NCBI GenBank assembly: GCA_017525475.1
Contig: JAFXST010000009.1
Location: 1-36,771 of the forward strand
Origin: Kiritimatiellia bacterium
Lineage (GTDB): Bacteria; Verrucomicrobiota; Kiritimatiellia; RFP12; UBA1067
DNA length: 36,771 bases
Direction of reading: 5' to 3'
In this document: in pieces, positions 7,379 through 15,961 of the stretch
How the letters are laid out: each line of letters opens with the position of its first letter
How positions within the stretch are numbered: position 1 is the first letter of the stretch
Translations under genes and position numbers: made by a program
Notes under the pieces: model-generated
What the model was told of the DNA's origin: nothing
The model's database searches: none
Seen by the model: only the letters and a program-made list of their open reading frames with translations

Positions 7379-9164
7379 AGCAATATCGGTAGGCGTGGTC
7401 GAGCCCAAGACCATGGAACTCAAGCTGCCGCCGGGGGGACTCGAGGTGGCGGGCGGCACGCTCAAGAAAGTGGAGGTGCGCTACGAAACGTGCGGCGCGC
7501 CGCCGCGCCCCGGCAATCTCGTCTTTTTCTGCCATGCGCTTACGGGCGACGCGCACGTGGCGGGCATCCGCCCCGGCGAAACGAAGCCGAGCGGCTGGTG
7601 GGAGAACATGGTGGGCCCCGGGCGGGCCGTGGATACTGACAAGTGGCACGTGGTGTGCGCCAACGTGCTGGGCGGCTGCTCGGGGACGACGGGCCCCGGC
7701 TCCATCAATCCCGATACCGGGAGGCCCTACGGCTCCGCCTTCCCCAAATACACTTTCAAGGACGCGGTCGACGTGTACCGCCGCTTCCTGCAGCAGTTGT
7801 GGGCCGATTACGGCTTTGACGGGCCGATGCATCTCGCGGCGCTCATCGGCGGCAGCTACGGCGGCATGCAGGTGGTGGATTGGATCACGCGCTGCCCGGG
7901 CGAGATGGACAAGGCGCTCATCATCGCCACCGCCGCCACCTACAACACGCAGGCGCTCGCTTTCGACGTGGTGGGCCGCTCGAGCATCACCGACGACCCC
8001 GAGTGGCATGGCGGCGACTATTACGCGATCGGCGACGGCAAGGGCCCCAAACTGGGCTTGGCGCAGGCGCGGCAGCTGGCGCACATCACGTATCTCTCGC
8101 GCGAGCTGATGCAGGAGAAGTTCGGCCGGCGGCTGCAGCGCGAATTCGTGGAGGCGCCGCCCGAAGAGCGCAAGCGGCGCGAGGACAGCTTCAAGACTTA
8201 TTTCCAGATCGAGAGCTACCTCGACTACCAGGGCAAGAAGTTTTTGAAGCGCTTCGACGCCAACACGTACCTGCACACCACCCGCAGCCTCGACATGTTC
8301 GACGTGGCCGAGGAGTACGGCAGTCTCGAGGCGGCGATGGCGCGGGTCGAGGCCAAGTGCCTGGTGGTGTCGTACGGCGGCGATATCCTCTTCAGCGCGC
8401 AAGATTCGATCGACATGGTCCATGCGCTCCTCGAAAACGGCAAGTCGGCTTGCTACTGCCACCTCGAATCGGGGCGCGGGCACGACTCGTTCCTGACCGA
8501 TATCGAAGATTTGTCGGGCGTGGTGGCCGGCTTCCTCTCGCCGCGCAAGCCGCGGGTGATGCGCTGGCAGAAGCGGCTTTACCGCAAGGTCACGGCGATG
8601 GTGCCCAAGGGGGCGCACGTGATCGACATCGGCTGCGGCGACGGCACCTTGCTCAACGTGATCAAGGCCGAGCGCGGCGCCACGGGCGACGGGGTGGAGA
8701 TCGACATCGACCGCTACAAAGAGGCGCTCGCCGACGGCAACGACATGTACTGGGAGGACGCCGACGAGGGGCTGTCGATCATCCCCGACGGCTATTACGA
8801 TACGGCGGTACTTTCGGATACGCTCCAGGAGGTCAAGAATCCGCGCGGGCTTCTTCGGGAGGCGCTCAGGATCGCAAACGAGGCGATCGTCACCTTCCCC
8901 AATTTCGCCGAGTACCGCATCCGCCTGTGCCTGGGGTTCAAGGGGCGGCTCCCGGTATCCAAGGCGCTGCCGTTCCAGTGGTACGATACGCCCAACATCC
9001 ACTGTGTGACGCTGCACGACTTTAGACGCCTCTGCGACGCCGAAGGCTACGAAATCAAGGAGGTGCGCGCCGAATCGCGCCACCTGTTGGGCAAACTCCT
9101 CTTGTTCCTCGGGTTCAAGAACCTGGGGGCCGCGAGAATCATAGCGAGGATCGGACGCAAATGA
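7368..9164 (+). CDS. metXW: Fused homoserine O-acyltransferase and MetW (MetX-MetW)
   Basis: One uninterrupted 598-residue frame joins two methionine-pathway proteins. Residues about 16-390 are MetX, the alpha/beta-hydrolase that acylates homoserine. The nucleophile is Ser163 in GGSYGGMQ, the acid Asp339 in SYGGDILF and the base His372 in SGRGHDSFL. Residues about 400-598 are MetW, a SAM-fold protein: VIDIGCGDGTLL (418-429), then SDTLQEVKNP, VTFPNFAEYRIRL and ALPFQWYDTPNIH, all MetW hallmarks. MetX and MetW are usually separate neighbouring genes. The acyl donor (acetyl- or succinyl-CoA) cannot be read reliably. The start is GTG at 7368, overlapping pyrB by 11 bases. ATG 7413, where MetX homology begins, is a possible alternative. 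The 3' end overlaps cysE by ATGA. Confidence 0.9.
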   Translation: MDTEAISVGVVEPKTMELKLPPGGLEVAGGTLKKVEVRYETCGAPPRPGNLVFFCHALTGDAHVAGIRPGETKPSGWWENMVGPGRAVDTDKWHVVCANVLGGCSGTTGPGSINPDTGRPYGSAFPKYTFKDAVDVYRRFLQQLWADYGFDGPMHLAALIGGSYGGMQVVDWITRCPGEMDKALIIATAATYNTQALAFDVVGRSSITDDPEWHGGDYYAIGDGKGPKLGLAQARQLAHITYLSRELMQEKFGRRLQREFVEAPPEERKRREDSFKTYFQIESYLDYQGKKFLKRFDANTYLHTTRSLDMFDVAEEYGSLEAAMARVEAKCLVVSYGGDILFSAQDSIDMVHALLENGKSACYCHLESGRGHDSFLTDIEDLSGVVAGFLSPRKPRVMRWQKRLYRKVTAMVPKGAHVIDIGCGDGTLLNVIKAERGATGDGVEIDIDRYKEALADGNDMYWEDADEGLSIIPDGYYDTAVLSDTLQEVKNPRGLLREALRIANEAIVTFPNFAEYRIRLCLGFKGRLPVSKALPFQWYDTPNIHCVTLHDFRRLCDAEGYEIKEVRAESRHLLGKLLLFLGFKNLGAARIIARIGRK

Positions 9165-9907
9165 CTTTACCCGAAAGAGTCGAAAAACTGCTCAAGCACG
9201 CGATGGCGCTGATGCACCCGTGCGTGTACGACGAACTGGGCAAGACGGGCGAGCTCGATATCGCGGGCGAACTCCTGCGGGAGCTACGGCTCCTGATGCC
9301 CAAGGGCGACCCCGAAAAGACGGTGACGGACTTTTTCAACCGGCTCAAAGAAGTGCGGCGGCTCGTGGACAGCGACGTGACCGCCGCCTACGAGGGCGAC
9401 CCGGCCGCGACGAGCCGCATGGAGGTGGTGATGTCGTACCCCGGGCTCTACGCGGTTACCGTGCATCGCCTGGCGCACGAGCTGTACCGGCTGGACGTGC
9501 CGATCTTGCCGCGCATCATGAGCGAAATCGCCCATTCGCGGACGGGGATCGACATTCACCCCGGCGCGCAGATCGGCGAAAGGTTCTTCATCGACCACGG
9601 CACGGGCGTGGTTATCGGCGAAACGTGCGTGATCGGCAAGAACGTCAAGCTCTACCAGGGCGTCACCCTCGGCGCGCTCAGCTTCGACAAGGACCCCGCC
9701 ACCGGCGCGCTCGTCAAGGGCATCAAGCGCCACCCCGACGTGGAAGACAACGTGGTTATCTACGCGGGAGCCACCATTTTGGGAGGCGATACCGTCATCG
9801 GGCACGATTCCGAAATCGGCGGTAACGTCTGGATCAAGGATTCGGTGCCGCCGTATTCGCGAGTGTACAACCCGGCACCTTCACCTGTAATAAGGCAAAA
9901 GACATGA
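9161..9907 (+). CDS. cysE: Serine O-acetyltransferase
   Basis: CysE makes O-acetylserine from serine and acetyl-CoA, the first step of cysteine synthesis. The 248-residue protein has an alpha-helical N-terminal half and a left-handed beta-helix C-terminal half built of hexapeptide repeats. DIHPGAQIGERFFIDHGTG gives the catalytic Asp131 and His146 at the same 15-residue spacing as in known CysE enzymes. VIGETCVIGKNVKLYQGVTLGA and the NPAPSPVI tail complete the signature. An insertion (SFDKDPATGALVKGIKRHP) follows the VTLGA repeat, as in several bacterial SAT branches. Its place right after metX-metW, with ATGA overlaps on both sides, supports a sulfur amino-acid role. No cysK is in the window. 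Confidence 0.93.
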   Translation: MTLPERVEKLLKHAMALMHPCVYDELGKTGELDIAGELLRELRLLMPKGDPEKTVTDFFNRLKEVRRLVDSDVTAAYEGDPAATSRMEVVMSYPGLYAVTVHRLAHELYRLDVPILPRIMSEIAHSRTGIDIHPGAQIGERFFIDHGTGVVIGETCVIGKNVKLYQGVTLGALSFDKDPATGALVKGIKRHPDVEDNVVIYAGATILGGDTVIGHDSEIGGNVWIKDSVPPYSRVYNPAPSPVIRQKT

Positions 9908-11142
9908 ACACGATGATCATCCTGGCCGCATTGCTCCCGGTTATCCCCCAGCCGCGCCCGGCCGAAAACCTGGGCCCGGAAGGCTACGAAATCACCATCA
10001 AAAACGGCGAGATAAGCGTGGTGGCGGAGTCGCCCCTCGGGTACATCTGGGCCAACGAAACCGTAAAGCAGCTGCAGATGACGGGCGCGCTCAAAGGCGC
10101 CAACCTCGTCATCCGCGACGTACCCAAATACCGGGTGCGCGGGCTCCTCTTGGACGTGGGGCGCAAGTACATCCCCATGACGTATCTCTACAAGCTGGTG
10201 GACGAAATGAGCTACTACAAGCTCAATACGTTGCACCTGCATCTGAACGACAACGAAATCTGCAAGGATCCGCAGGCGGATTGGTCCACCAAGTACGCGG
10301 CGTTCCGGCTGGAGTCGTCGACTTACCCTGAACTTACCGCCAAGGACGGGTCGTATTCCAAGGCTGAGTTCCGCGATTTCATGCACTACGCCATGACGAG
10401 GGGCGTGACGGTGGTGCCCGAAATCGACGTGCCTGCCCATTCGCTCGCGTTTACGCGCATCCGGCCAGACTTTGCCTCCCGGGAATACGGCGCCGACCAT
10501 TTCGATCTTGCCAAGCAAGACGAAATCCTCGCTTGGCTCGAGCCCTTGTTCGCCGAATATCTCACCGGCGCCGATCCGGTGTTCGCCGGGCCCTACTGCC
10601 ACGTGGGCACCGACGAATACAACAAGGCGGCGGCCGAGGACTTCCGCAAGTTTACCGACGCCATGTTCAAGATGGTGCGCAAGTACGGCTACAAGGCGTG
10701 CGCCTGGGGGTCGCTGAGCCATGCCCGGGGCGAGACGCCGGTTATCGCCGATCGCGATATCTACATGGATATCTGGAGCAACCATTTCTACCAGCCCGAA
10801 GAAGCGATCGCGGCCGGCTATTCGATAGTGTCGATCCCCGACGGCTGGGTGTATATCGTACCCAAGGCCGGGTATTACTACGATTACCTCAACCTTCCGT
10901 TCCTCTTCAACAACTGGGAGCCCAACGTGATCGGCGACAAGGTGCTGCCGGAGGACTGCGAACAGATCGTGGGCGGCAAATACGCGCTTTGGAACGATCT
11001 TTTGGACGCCGCCACGCTGGAAGACGTGGAAAAGCGCATTTCCCACGCCATGCCGGTGATGGCCCAGAAGCTGTGGTCGGGCAAGGTCAGGGAACAGACG
11101 TTCGAGGAGTTCGAGCTCCTGTCGTACAGGCTTAGGCCGTGA
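9904..11142 (+). CDS. GH20-like beta-N-acetylhexosaminidase
   Basis: This 412-residue protein matches glycoside hydrolase family 20, which removes terminal GlcNAc or GalNAc by substrate-assisted catalysis. Visible marks are RGLLLDVGRKYIP at the start of the TIM barrel, LNTLHLHLND, VVPEIDVPAHS and the catalytic Asp-Glu pair in HVGTDEY (Asp237, Glu238). A tryptophan-containing WGS segment comes next. The non-catalytic N-terminal domain is reduced to about 50 residues (YEITIKNGEISVVAESPLG). The first 18 residues are hydrophobic, so export is possible, but the signal is weak. It starts by ATGA overlap with cysE and ends with GTGA overlap with mtaB. Neither neighbour explains its job; peptidoglycan recycling or host-glycan use are both possible. 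Confidence 0.83.
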   Translation: MNTMIILAALLPVIPQPRPAENLGPEGYEITIKNGEISVVAESPLGYIWANETVKQLQMTGALKGANLVIRDVPKYRVRGLLLDVGRKYIPMTYLYKLVDEMSYYKLNTLHLHLNDNEICKDPQADWSTKYAAFRLESSTYPELTAKDGSYSKAEFRDFMHYAMTRGVTVVPEIDVPAHSLAFTRIRPDFASREYGADHFDLAKQDEILAWLEPLFAEYLTGADPVFAGPYCHVGTDEYNKAAAEDFRKFTDAMFKMVRKYGYKACAWGSLSHARGETPVIADRDIYMDIWSNHFYQPEEAIAAGYSIVSIPDGWVYIVPKAGYYYDYLNLPFLFNNWEPNVIGDKVLPEDCEQIVGGKYALWNDLLDAATLEDVEKRISHAMPVMAQKLWSGKVREQTFEEFELLSYRLRP

Positions 11143-12329
11143 ACATCTGCTTCGACGTTTTCGGCTGCCGGCTCAACAAGGCCGAGGCGTTGGAGGACGA
11201 GGCCCGGGCGCTCGACAACGGGCACAAAATCGTAAAGACCCACGCCGAGGCGGATCTGATCGTCATCCGGGGCTGCTCGGTGACGGGCCGCGCCCAGCAC
11301 GATTGCGAGCAGGAAATCGCCCGGCTCAAAGCCAAATATCCGGCCAAGCGCATTTGGGCGACCGGGTGCCTCAAGGGCGCCAAGCCGCTCGTCATCAAGC
11401 GCGCGGCGGCCGGCGAGAGCGGCTCGCCGGGCGTGCCGATGCGTACGGCGCGGGCGTATCTCAAGGTGCAGGACGGCTGCAACGGCGTATGCACGTTCTG
11501 CATCGTGCCCAAGTTCCGGGGGCTTTCGCGCGCGGTGCCCAAGGATGACGTGCTCGATAAAGCCCGCCGGTTTATCGCCGCTGGCTACCATGAAATCGTG
11601 CTTACCGGGTGCAACCTCTGCCAATATCCCGATTTCCCCGCGCTGGTGGCGGAACTGTGCGCGCTCGATCCCGCCTGCCGCGTGCGCTTGGGGTCGGTGG
11701 AGCCGGGGCCCGTTGCGGAACGGCTGGTGGATTTGATGGCCACGACTCCCAACCTCTGTCGCTTTCTGCACCTGTCGATCCAGTCGGGCTCGCAGATGGT
11801 GCTCAACGAGATGCGCCGGCCCTATTCGTCCAAGGCCGTGAATGCGCTGTTGGCCAAGGCGGTAGACGCCATCCCCGATATCGGGCTCGGGTGCGATTTG
11901 ATCGCCGGCTTTCCCGGCGAAACGGAACTCGACTTCGGCCAGTCGGCAAGTTTGATTACGCGCTTCGGCATCGCCCACGTGCATGCCTTCCCCTATTCGG
12001 AGCGGCCGGGCACGGTGGCCGCCGCCATGCGCGGACAGTTGCCGCGCGAAGTGCGGCGGGAGCGGGCGCGGCAATTGGCGATGCTGGGCGAGCGCAATCG
12101 TGCGCGCCTCGTGCGCAAATTCCTGGGCAAGACGGTGGAAGTGGCGGTGGAGACGCGCGACGGCAAGCTGGCGGCGGGGTGGACGGGCGAATACGTATGG
12201 TGCGAAGGCGTCGTGTCGCCCGGCTCCGCCCAAAAAGCGCCCGGCGGCGCCGACGGCTACCGGCGGCAACTCGTCAAGATCAAGACGGCCGAAGTCACCG
12301 CGCGGGGGCTCAAGGGCGTACTCCTCTAG
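11139..12329 (+). CDS. mtaB: tRNA t6A37 methylthiotransferase MtaB
   Basis: MtaB is a radical-SAM methylthiotransferase that converts t6A to ms2t6A at tRNA position 37. It has the two-cluster layout of the family. The auxiliary cluster cysteines are Cys10 (FGCRLN), Cys46 (RGCSVT) and Cys77 (TGCLKG); the radical-SAM cluster is DGCNGVCTFC (Cys114, Cys118, Cys121). FGCRLN is the MtaB-type start rather than the MiaB or RimO form. At 396 residues it is shorter than most MtaB proteins. The linker between the UPF0004 and radical-SAM domains is brief, and a small C-terminal TRAM-like part follows. The start is GTG within a GTGA overlap with the glycosidase gene. Confidence 0.88.
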   Translation: MNICFDVFGCRLNKAEALEDEARALDNGHKIVKTHAEADLIVIRGCSVTGRAQHDCEQEIARLKAKYPAKRIWATGCLKGAKPLVIKRAAAGESGSPGVPMRTARAYLKVQDGCNGVCTFCIVPKFRGLSRAVPKDDVLDKARRFIAAGYHEIVLTGCNLCQYPDFPALVAELCALDPACRVRLGSVEPGPVAERLVDLMATTPNLCRFLHLSIQSGSQMVLNEMRRPYSSKAVNALLAKAVDAIPDIGLGCDLIAGFPGETELDFGQSASLITRFGIAHVHAFPYSERPGTVAAAMRGQLPREVRRERARQLAMLGERNRARLVRKFLGKTVEVAVETRDGKLAAGWTGEYVWCEGVVSPGSAQKAPGGADGYRRQLVKIKTAEVTARGLKGVLL

Positions 12330-12330
12330 C

Positions 12331-13044
12331 ATGGCGGGCGAGCTCATCAAAACCGAGGCGCTGTGCCTCGATATCCGCCCCTGGTCGAAAACTAGCCATA
12401 TCGTCACGTGGCTGACGCCGCTGGGCAAGGTGGGCACGGTAGTCAAGGGTGCGGTAAGGCCCAAAAGCTTTTTCCTGGGGCAGTACGACCTCAACTACAC
12501 GTGCGAAATCCTCTACTACGCCCGCGCGCGCGGAGAGTTGCACGCCTTGCGCGAATGTACGCCCCTCGACCGGCGCGACGCGCTGAGGAGCGACTATCGC
12601 CGCCTCGTGCTGGCCGAGCACATGCGGCAGGCGACGGGGGAACTGGCCGCCGCGGGACCCGAGGCCGAAGCCTGGTATCGCCTCGCCCTGGCCGCGCTCG
12701 ACGGCGCCGGACAAAGCGACAACCTGCTCGGGGAAATGCTGGAATTCGAAATTTCGGCCTTGCGCCTCGCGGGGGTGTCGCCGGACTTCACAGGCTGCCG
12801 CGCGCCGTCGTCGCCGTTCTACCTGGAGGAGGGCTCGTTCACCGGCCGCAGCAGCCGCCAAATGCCGATTTCGCCTATGGTTGCCGCATGTCTGATGCGT
12901 CCGAAGGCCGCAAAAAACCTGACGATTCTGCTTGACGCGGCGAGGGTTATTGGTGTATACTATAATTTCCACTTGGATTTTTCCCTCGAAACGAGGCGGA
13001 CGATCGTCAAGCTGGTCGCAAAAGGACAAGGAGACAAAACATGA
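12331..13044 (+). CDS. recO: DNA repair protein RecO
   Basis: RecO acts with RecR to load RecA onto SSB-coated DNA in gap repair. The 237-residue protein begins with the OB-fold pattern of RecO ([40 protein letters not shown], residues about 6-45). A helical C-terminal part contains [26 protein letters not shown]. Only one cysteine remains in the place where many RecO proteins hold a four-cysteine zinc finger, so it is probably the zinc-free form. The ATG lies one base after the mtaB stop; an in-frame upstream start at 11983 would lie deep in mtaB and is not used. Its 3' end contains the likely promoter of the next gene. Confidence 0.85.
   Translation: MAGELIKTEALCLDIRPWSKTSHIVTWLTPLGKVGTVVKGAVRPKSFFLGQYDLNYTCEILYYARARGELHALRECTPLDRRDALRSDYRRLVLAEHMRQATGELAAAGPEAEAWYRLALAALDGAGQSDNLLGEMLEFEISALRLAGVSPDFTGCRAPSSPFYLEEGSFTGRSSRQMPISPMVAACLMRPKAAKNLTILLDAARVIGVYYNFHLDFSLETRRTIVKLVAKGQGDKT
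12932..12961 (+). promoter_or_regulatory. Internal promoter for the parvulin lipoprotein gene
   Basis: TTGACG (12932-12937) and TATACT (12956-12961) are 18 bases apart, inside the 3' end of recO, 80 bases before the downstream ATG. A perfect TATAAT also overlaps at 12961-12966, but at a poor distance from this -35. The same TTGACG-18-TATAYT design, with GTG just before TATA, occurs at 24563-24592 before the LysM lipoprotein gene. Confidence 0.6.
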
Positions 13045-14105
13045 ACAAGAAGCTTATCGCAGGGGCCGCGCTCGTAGGCGCAGTGGCGCTGGCCGGCTGC
13101 AGCAAGGAGGAAGCAGTGAGCGCAGACGCCAACGAAGTAGCGGTGTCGGTGGCCGGAGTGTCGCTGACCAAGGGCCAGATCGACGCCGACATCGAAAAGA
13201 TGATCGCGGCGCAGGGCGGCAACGTGCCGGCCGAGCAGCTCGAATACGTGCAGTCGATGCTCAGGAGCCAGCTGGTGCAGACCTTCCTCATCGAAAACGT
13301 GTTGCTGGCCAAGGCCCGCGCCGAGGGTTACGTGGTGACGGCCGAGGATATCGCCGCGCGCGAGGCCGAATTCGTCAAGACCATGGCCGGCCGCCCCGAC
13401 GCGCCCAAGAACCTCGAGGAGTTCATGGAGAAGTTCCCGCTCGGCCGCGACCGCGCCAAGTCGGAGTTCGAGAACGGCATCGTCATCGACAAGCTGCTCA
13501 AGGACGTGGTCGCCAAGGCCGCCATCGACGTGAGCAAGGATGCCGACGAGATCCTCGCCCGCATCGCCGAGGACAACGCCAAGAACGCCGCCACCGACGC
13601 CGAGGCGCAGTCGCGCATCGCCGCGATCAAGGCCACGCTCGCGGCCACGCCCGAGGCGGAAGTAAAGGCCAAGTTCGAGGAACTGGCCCAGGCGGAGTCG
13701 GCCTGCCCGAGCTCCAAGAAGGGCGGCGATCTCGGCACGTTCACGCGCGGCCAGATGGTCAAGGAATTCGACGAAGCGGCGTTCGCGCTGCCGGTGGGCG
13801 TGGTGTCTGACCCCGTCAAGACGCAGTTCGGCTACCACCTCATCATGGTCACCGAGAAGACCCCGGCCGTGGAGGCCCAGGGCGACGAACCGGCCACGCC
13901 CGAGACGGTGCGGGCTTCGCACATTCTCGTCAAGGTGGCCGAAGGCCAGAAGACGCCTTCGCGCGAGGAGGTCGACACCTATCTGCGCCGCCAGGCCGAG
14001 CGCACCGTGGTGCAGGAGTACATCATGAACGAGCTCCGCGCCGCCAATATCGAGGCGACGGAGGACTTCAAACAGTTCCTGCCGCCCGCGGCCGACGAAC
14101 AGTAA
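13041..14105 (+). CDS. Lipoprotein peptidyl-prolyl isomerase of the SurA/PrsA parvulin group
   Basis: This 354-residue protein is a predicted envelope folding factor. The signal sequence [20 protein letters not shown] has a lipobox ending at Cys20. Residues about 30-165 form the SurA/PrsA-like helical N-domain. The parvulin core is clear at 211-273: [33 protein letters not shown] and [13 protein letters not shown]. The first parvulin strand, normally written as (R)ASHILVK before the core, is absent there and is found after it, at 291-298 (RASHILVK). A C-terminal helix (313-346) follows. The domain thus looks circularly permuted, or it is followed by a broken second copy. Ribosome site AAGGAGA lies upstream. 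The ATG overlaps the recO stop, with a probable own promoter in recO. Confidence 0.85.
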   Translation: MNKKLIAGAALVGAVALAGCSKEEAVSADANEVAVSVAGVSLTKGQIDADIEKMIAAQGGNVPAEQLEYVQSMLRSQLVQTFLIENVLLAKARAEGYVVTAEDIAAREAEFVKTMAGRPDAPKNLEEFMEKFPLGRDRAKSEFENGIVIDKLLKDVVAKAAIDVSKDADEILARIAEDNAKNAATDAEAQSRIAAIKATLAATPEAEVKAKFEELAQAESACPSSKKGGDLGTFTRGQMVKEFDEAAFALPVGVVSDPVKTQFGYHLIMVTEKTPAVEAQGDEPATPETVRASHILVKVAEGQKTPSREEVDTYLRRQAERTVVQEYIMNELRAANIEATEDFKQFLPPAADEQ

Positions 14106-14146
14106 GCTTTGGTATCGCAAACGCAATTTGAAAGGAAACCAAGACA

Positions 14147-14302
14147 ATGAGCCAACACGCATCTCTCAAGGGTTCGGGCAAGATCACTTCCAAGCGCAAC
14201 GTTCTCAAGCGTTTCGAGCGCGTCGATCTGCTGCAGAAGCGCGGCGAGTGGAAGGAAGGCAGCCGCGGCCTCGGTCTCAAGAAGACCAAGCCCGAGGCCT
14301 AA
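14147..14302 (+). CDS. Small basic protein of the PVC-group family (TIGR04137-like)
   Basis: A 51-residue lysine/arginine-rich protein reads MSQHASLKGSGKITSKRNVL, then KRFERVDLLQKRGEWKEG and RGLGLKKTKPEA. The pattern of an N-terminal S-LK-G, central RNVLKRFER, LLQKRGEWKEG and a GL-KTK end matches, from memory, a family of short basic proteins seen in Verrucomicrobia, Chlamydiae, Lentisphaerae and Planctomycetes. Its function is not known to me. The charge and size suggest RNA or ribosome binding, but that is only inference. AAAGGAAA at 14131-14138 is a fair ribosome site. The 41-base gap before it shows no clear promoter. It sits between the parvulin gene and argS and is a useful taxonomic marker for the window. 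Confidence 0.85.
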   Translation: MSQHASLKGSGKITSKRNVLKRFERVDLLQKRGEWKEGSRGLGLKKTKPEA

Positions 14303-14305
14303 GCG

Positions 14306-15955
14306 TTGAACGGCATCGTTCAACAGGCATTCGAGCAGGCATTCCCGGGCGAGGATTTTTCCTTTGTCCGGGTTTTGCCTGCTACGGACCCCCGGTTCGG
14401 CGATTTCCAGTGCAATGACGCGCTGAAGCTCGCCAAGACGCTCAAATTGCCGCCGCGCGCCATCGCCGAGAAGGTGGCCGCGCGCTTGCCGGTCAAGGCG
14501 GAGGTGGCTGGGCCGGGCTTCATCAATATCACCATCGAGCCCGCGTGGCTGGACGGGCGATTGAGGGAACTGGGCGCCGACGCCAATCTCGGCATCGTCC
14601 AGCAGGGCCGGGGCAAGAAGGTGGTCATCGACTACTCTTCGCCCAACGCCGCCAAGCAGATGCACATCGGGCACATCCGCTCCACCGTGATCGGCGGCGC
14701 GCTCGACCGCATCTTCCGCGCACTCGGCTACGACGTGGTGGCCGACAACCATTTGGGCGACTGGGGCACGCAGTTCGGCATCCTCATCAAGGGCTATCGC
14801 GAGTGCCTGAGCGCGGACGAGCGCGAGCACCTTACGGTAGCCAATCTCGAGAAGTGCTACGTCCTCTCGGCCGCCAAGGCCAAGGAGAGCGAGGAGTGGA
14901 AGGACGAGTGCCGCCGCGAGCTCGTTAAGCTCCAGCAGGGCGACCGGGAGAACCTTGCGCTCTGGAAGCGATTTATCGACATTTCGATCGGCGAGTTCGA
15001 GCGCATGTACGATAAATTGGGCGTCAAGTTCGACACCTACCGCGGCGAAAGCTACTACAACCCGATGATGCCGGGCGTGGTGGCGAAACTCCAGGAACTC
15101 GGCCTTGCCGAAGAGTCGGAAGGCGCGCTTATCGTCAACCTCGAGGGCGAAGGCCTGGGGGTAGCTATCGTGCGCAAGTCGGACGGCGGCTACAACTACA
15201 CGACGAGCGATCTCGCGTGCGTCGAAAGCCGCGTCCGCGACTACAACCCCGAGCGCATCATCTACGTAACCGACGACCGCCAGCAGCTCCACTTCCGCCA
15301 GTTCTTCAGCATCGCGCGCAAGCTCGGCTTCAAGGACGTGCAGCTGGTGCACGTGCCGTTCGGGCTCATGTCCTACCAGGGCAAGGCCATTTCCACGCGC
15401 GAAGGCAATCTCATCAAGCTCGACGACCTCCTTTCCGAGGCGGTGCGCCGGTGCGCGGCCACGCTCGCGGAGCGCGGCAACGCCGACGAGCGTCTGGCCG
15501 AGCAGATCGGCTACGGGGCCGTGAAGTACGCGGATCTCAGCCACGATCCCGCCACCGCGATCGATTTCAACTGGGACAAGGCGCTGGCCCTCGACGGCAA
15601 CAGTGGGCCTTATCTGCAGTACGCCTACGCGCGCGTCTGTTCGCTCAAGGACAAGGCGGGCGAGGTCGCCCCCGGCGCGTTTGCGGTCGCAACTCCGTTC
15701 GAAAAGCAACTCGCGCTCCAGCTCCTCAAGTTCCCGTCGGCGGTGGCGCGCGCGGCCGAGGCGTACAAGCCGAGCGTGCTCGCCGAATACCTCTACCAGA
15801 CCTGCCAGCTTTATTCCAGCTTCTACCAGAACTCCCCGGTCCTCAAGAGCGAGCCGGAACTGCGCGACGCGCGGCTGAGGCTGTGCGGGCTTTTCGGCGA
15901 AATCCTCCGCAAGGGGCTGGAACTGCTGGGCATCGAGACGCCCAGCCGCATCTAG
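14306..15955 (+). CDS. argS: Arginyl-tRNA synthetase
   Basis: ArgS charges tRNA-Arg. The class I signature HIGH is present exactly (120-123) after SSPNAAKQM. The second catalytic loop is the relaxed form KAISTREGN, as in many arginine enzymes that lack a strict KMSKS. An N-terminal additional domain (about 1-90, with DFQCNDALKLAK) and a C-terminal DALR-type anticodon domain ending in ETPSRI complete a normal 549-residue enzyme. The start is TTG at 14306, three bases after the stop of the small basic protein, with GAGG at 14294-14297 as a weak ribosome site. I see no better ATG or GTG before the N-terminal homology. Confidence 0.95.
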   Translation: MNGIVQQAFEQAFPGEDFSFVRVLPATDPRFGDFQCNDALKLAKTLKLPPRAIAEKVAARLPVKAEVAGPGFINITIEPAWLDGRLRELGADANLGIVQQGRGKKVVIDYSSPNAAKQMHIGHIRSTVIGGALDRIFRALGYDVVADNHLGDWGTQFGILIKGYRECLSADEREHLTVANLEKCYVLSAAKAKESEEWKDECRRELVKLQQGDRENLALWKRFIDISIGEFERMYDKLGVKFDTYRGESYYNPMMPGVVAKLQELGLAEESEGALIVNLEGEGLGVAIVRKSDGGYNYTTSDLACVESRVRDYNPERIIYVTDDRQQLHFRQFFSIARKLGFKDVQLVHVPFGLMSYQGKAISTREGNLIKLDDLLSEAVRRCAATLAERGNADERLAEQIGYGAVKYADLSHDPATAIDFNWDKALALDGNSGPYLQYAYARVCSLKDKAGEVAPGAFAVATPFEKQLALQLLKFPSAVARAAEAYKPSVLAEYLYQTCQLYSSFYQNSPVLKSEPELRDARLRLCGLFGEILRKGLELLGIETPSRI

Positions 15956-15961
15956 CCCGCG

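Noticed and set aside
7326-9083. Long minus-strand open frame over metXW
   Set aside because: It is an antisense shadow of a gene with complete catalytic motifs; its composition (His/Arg/Val-rich) is typical of such shadows.
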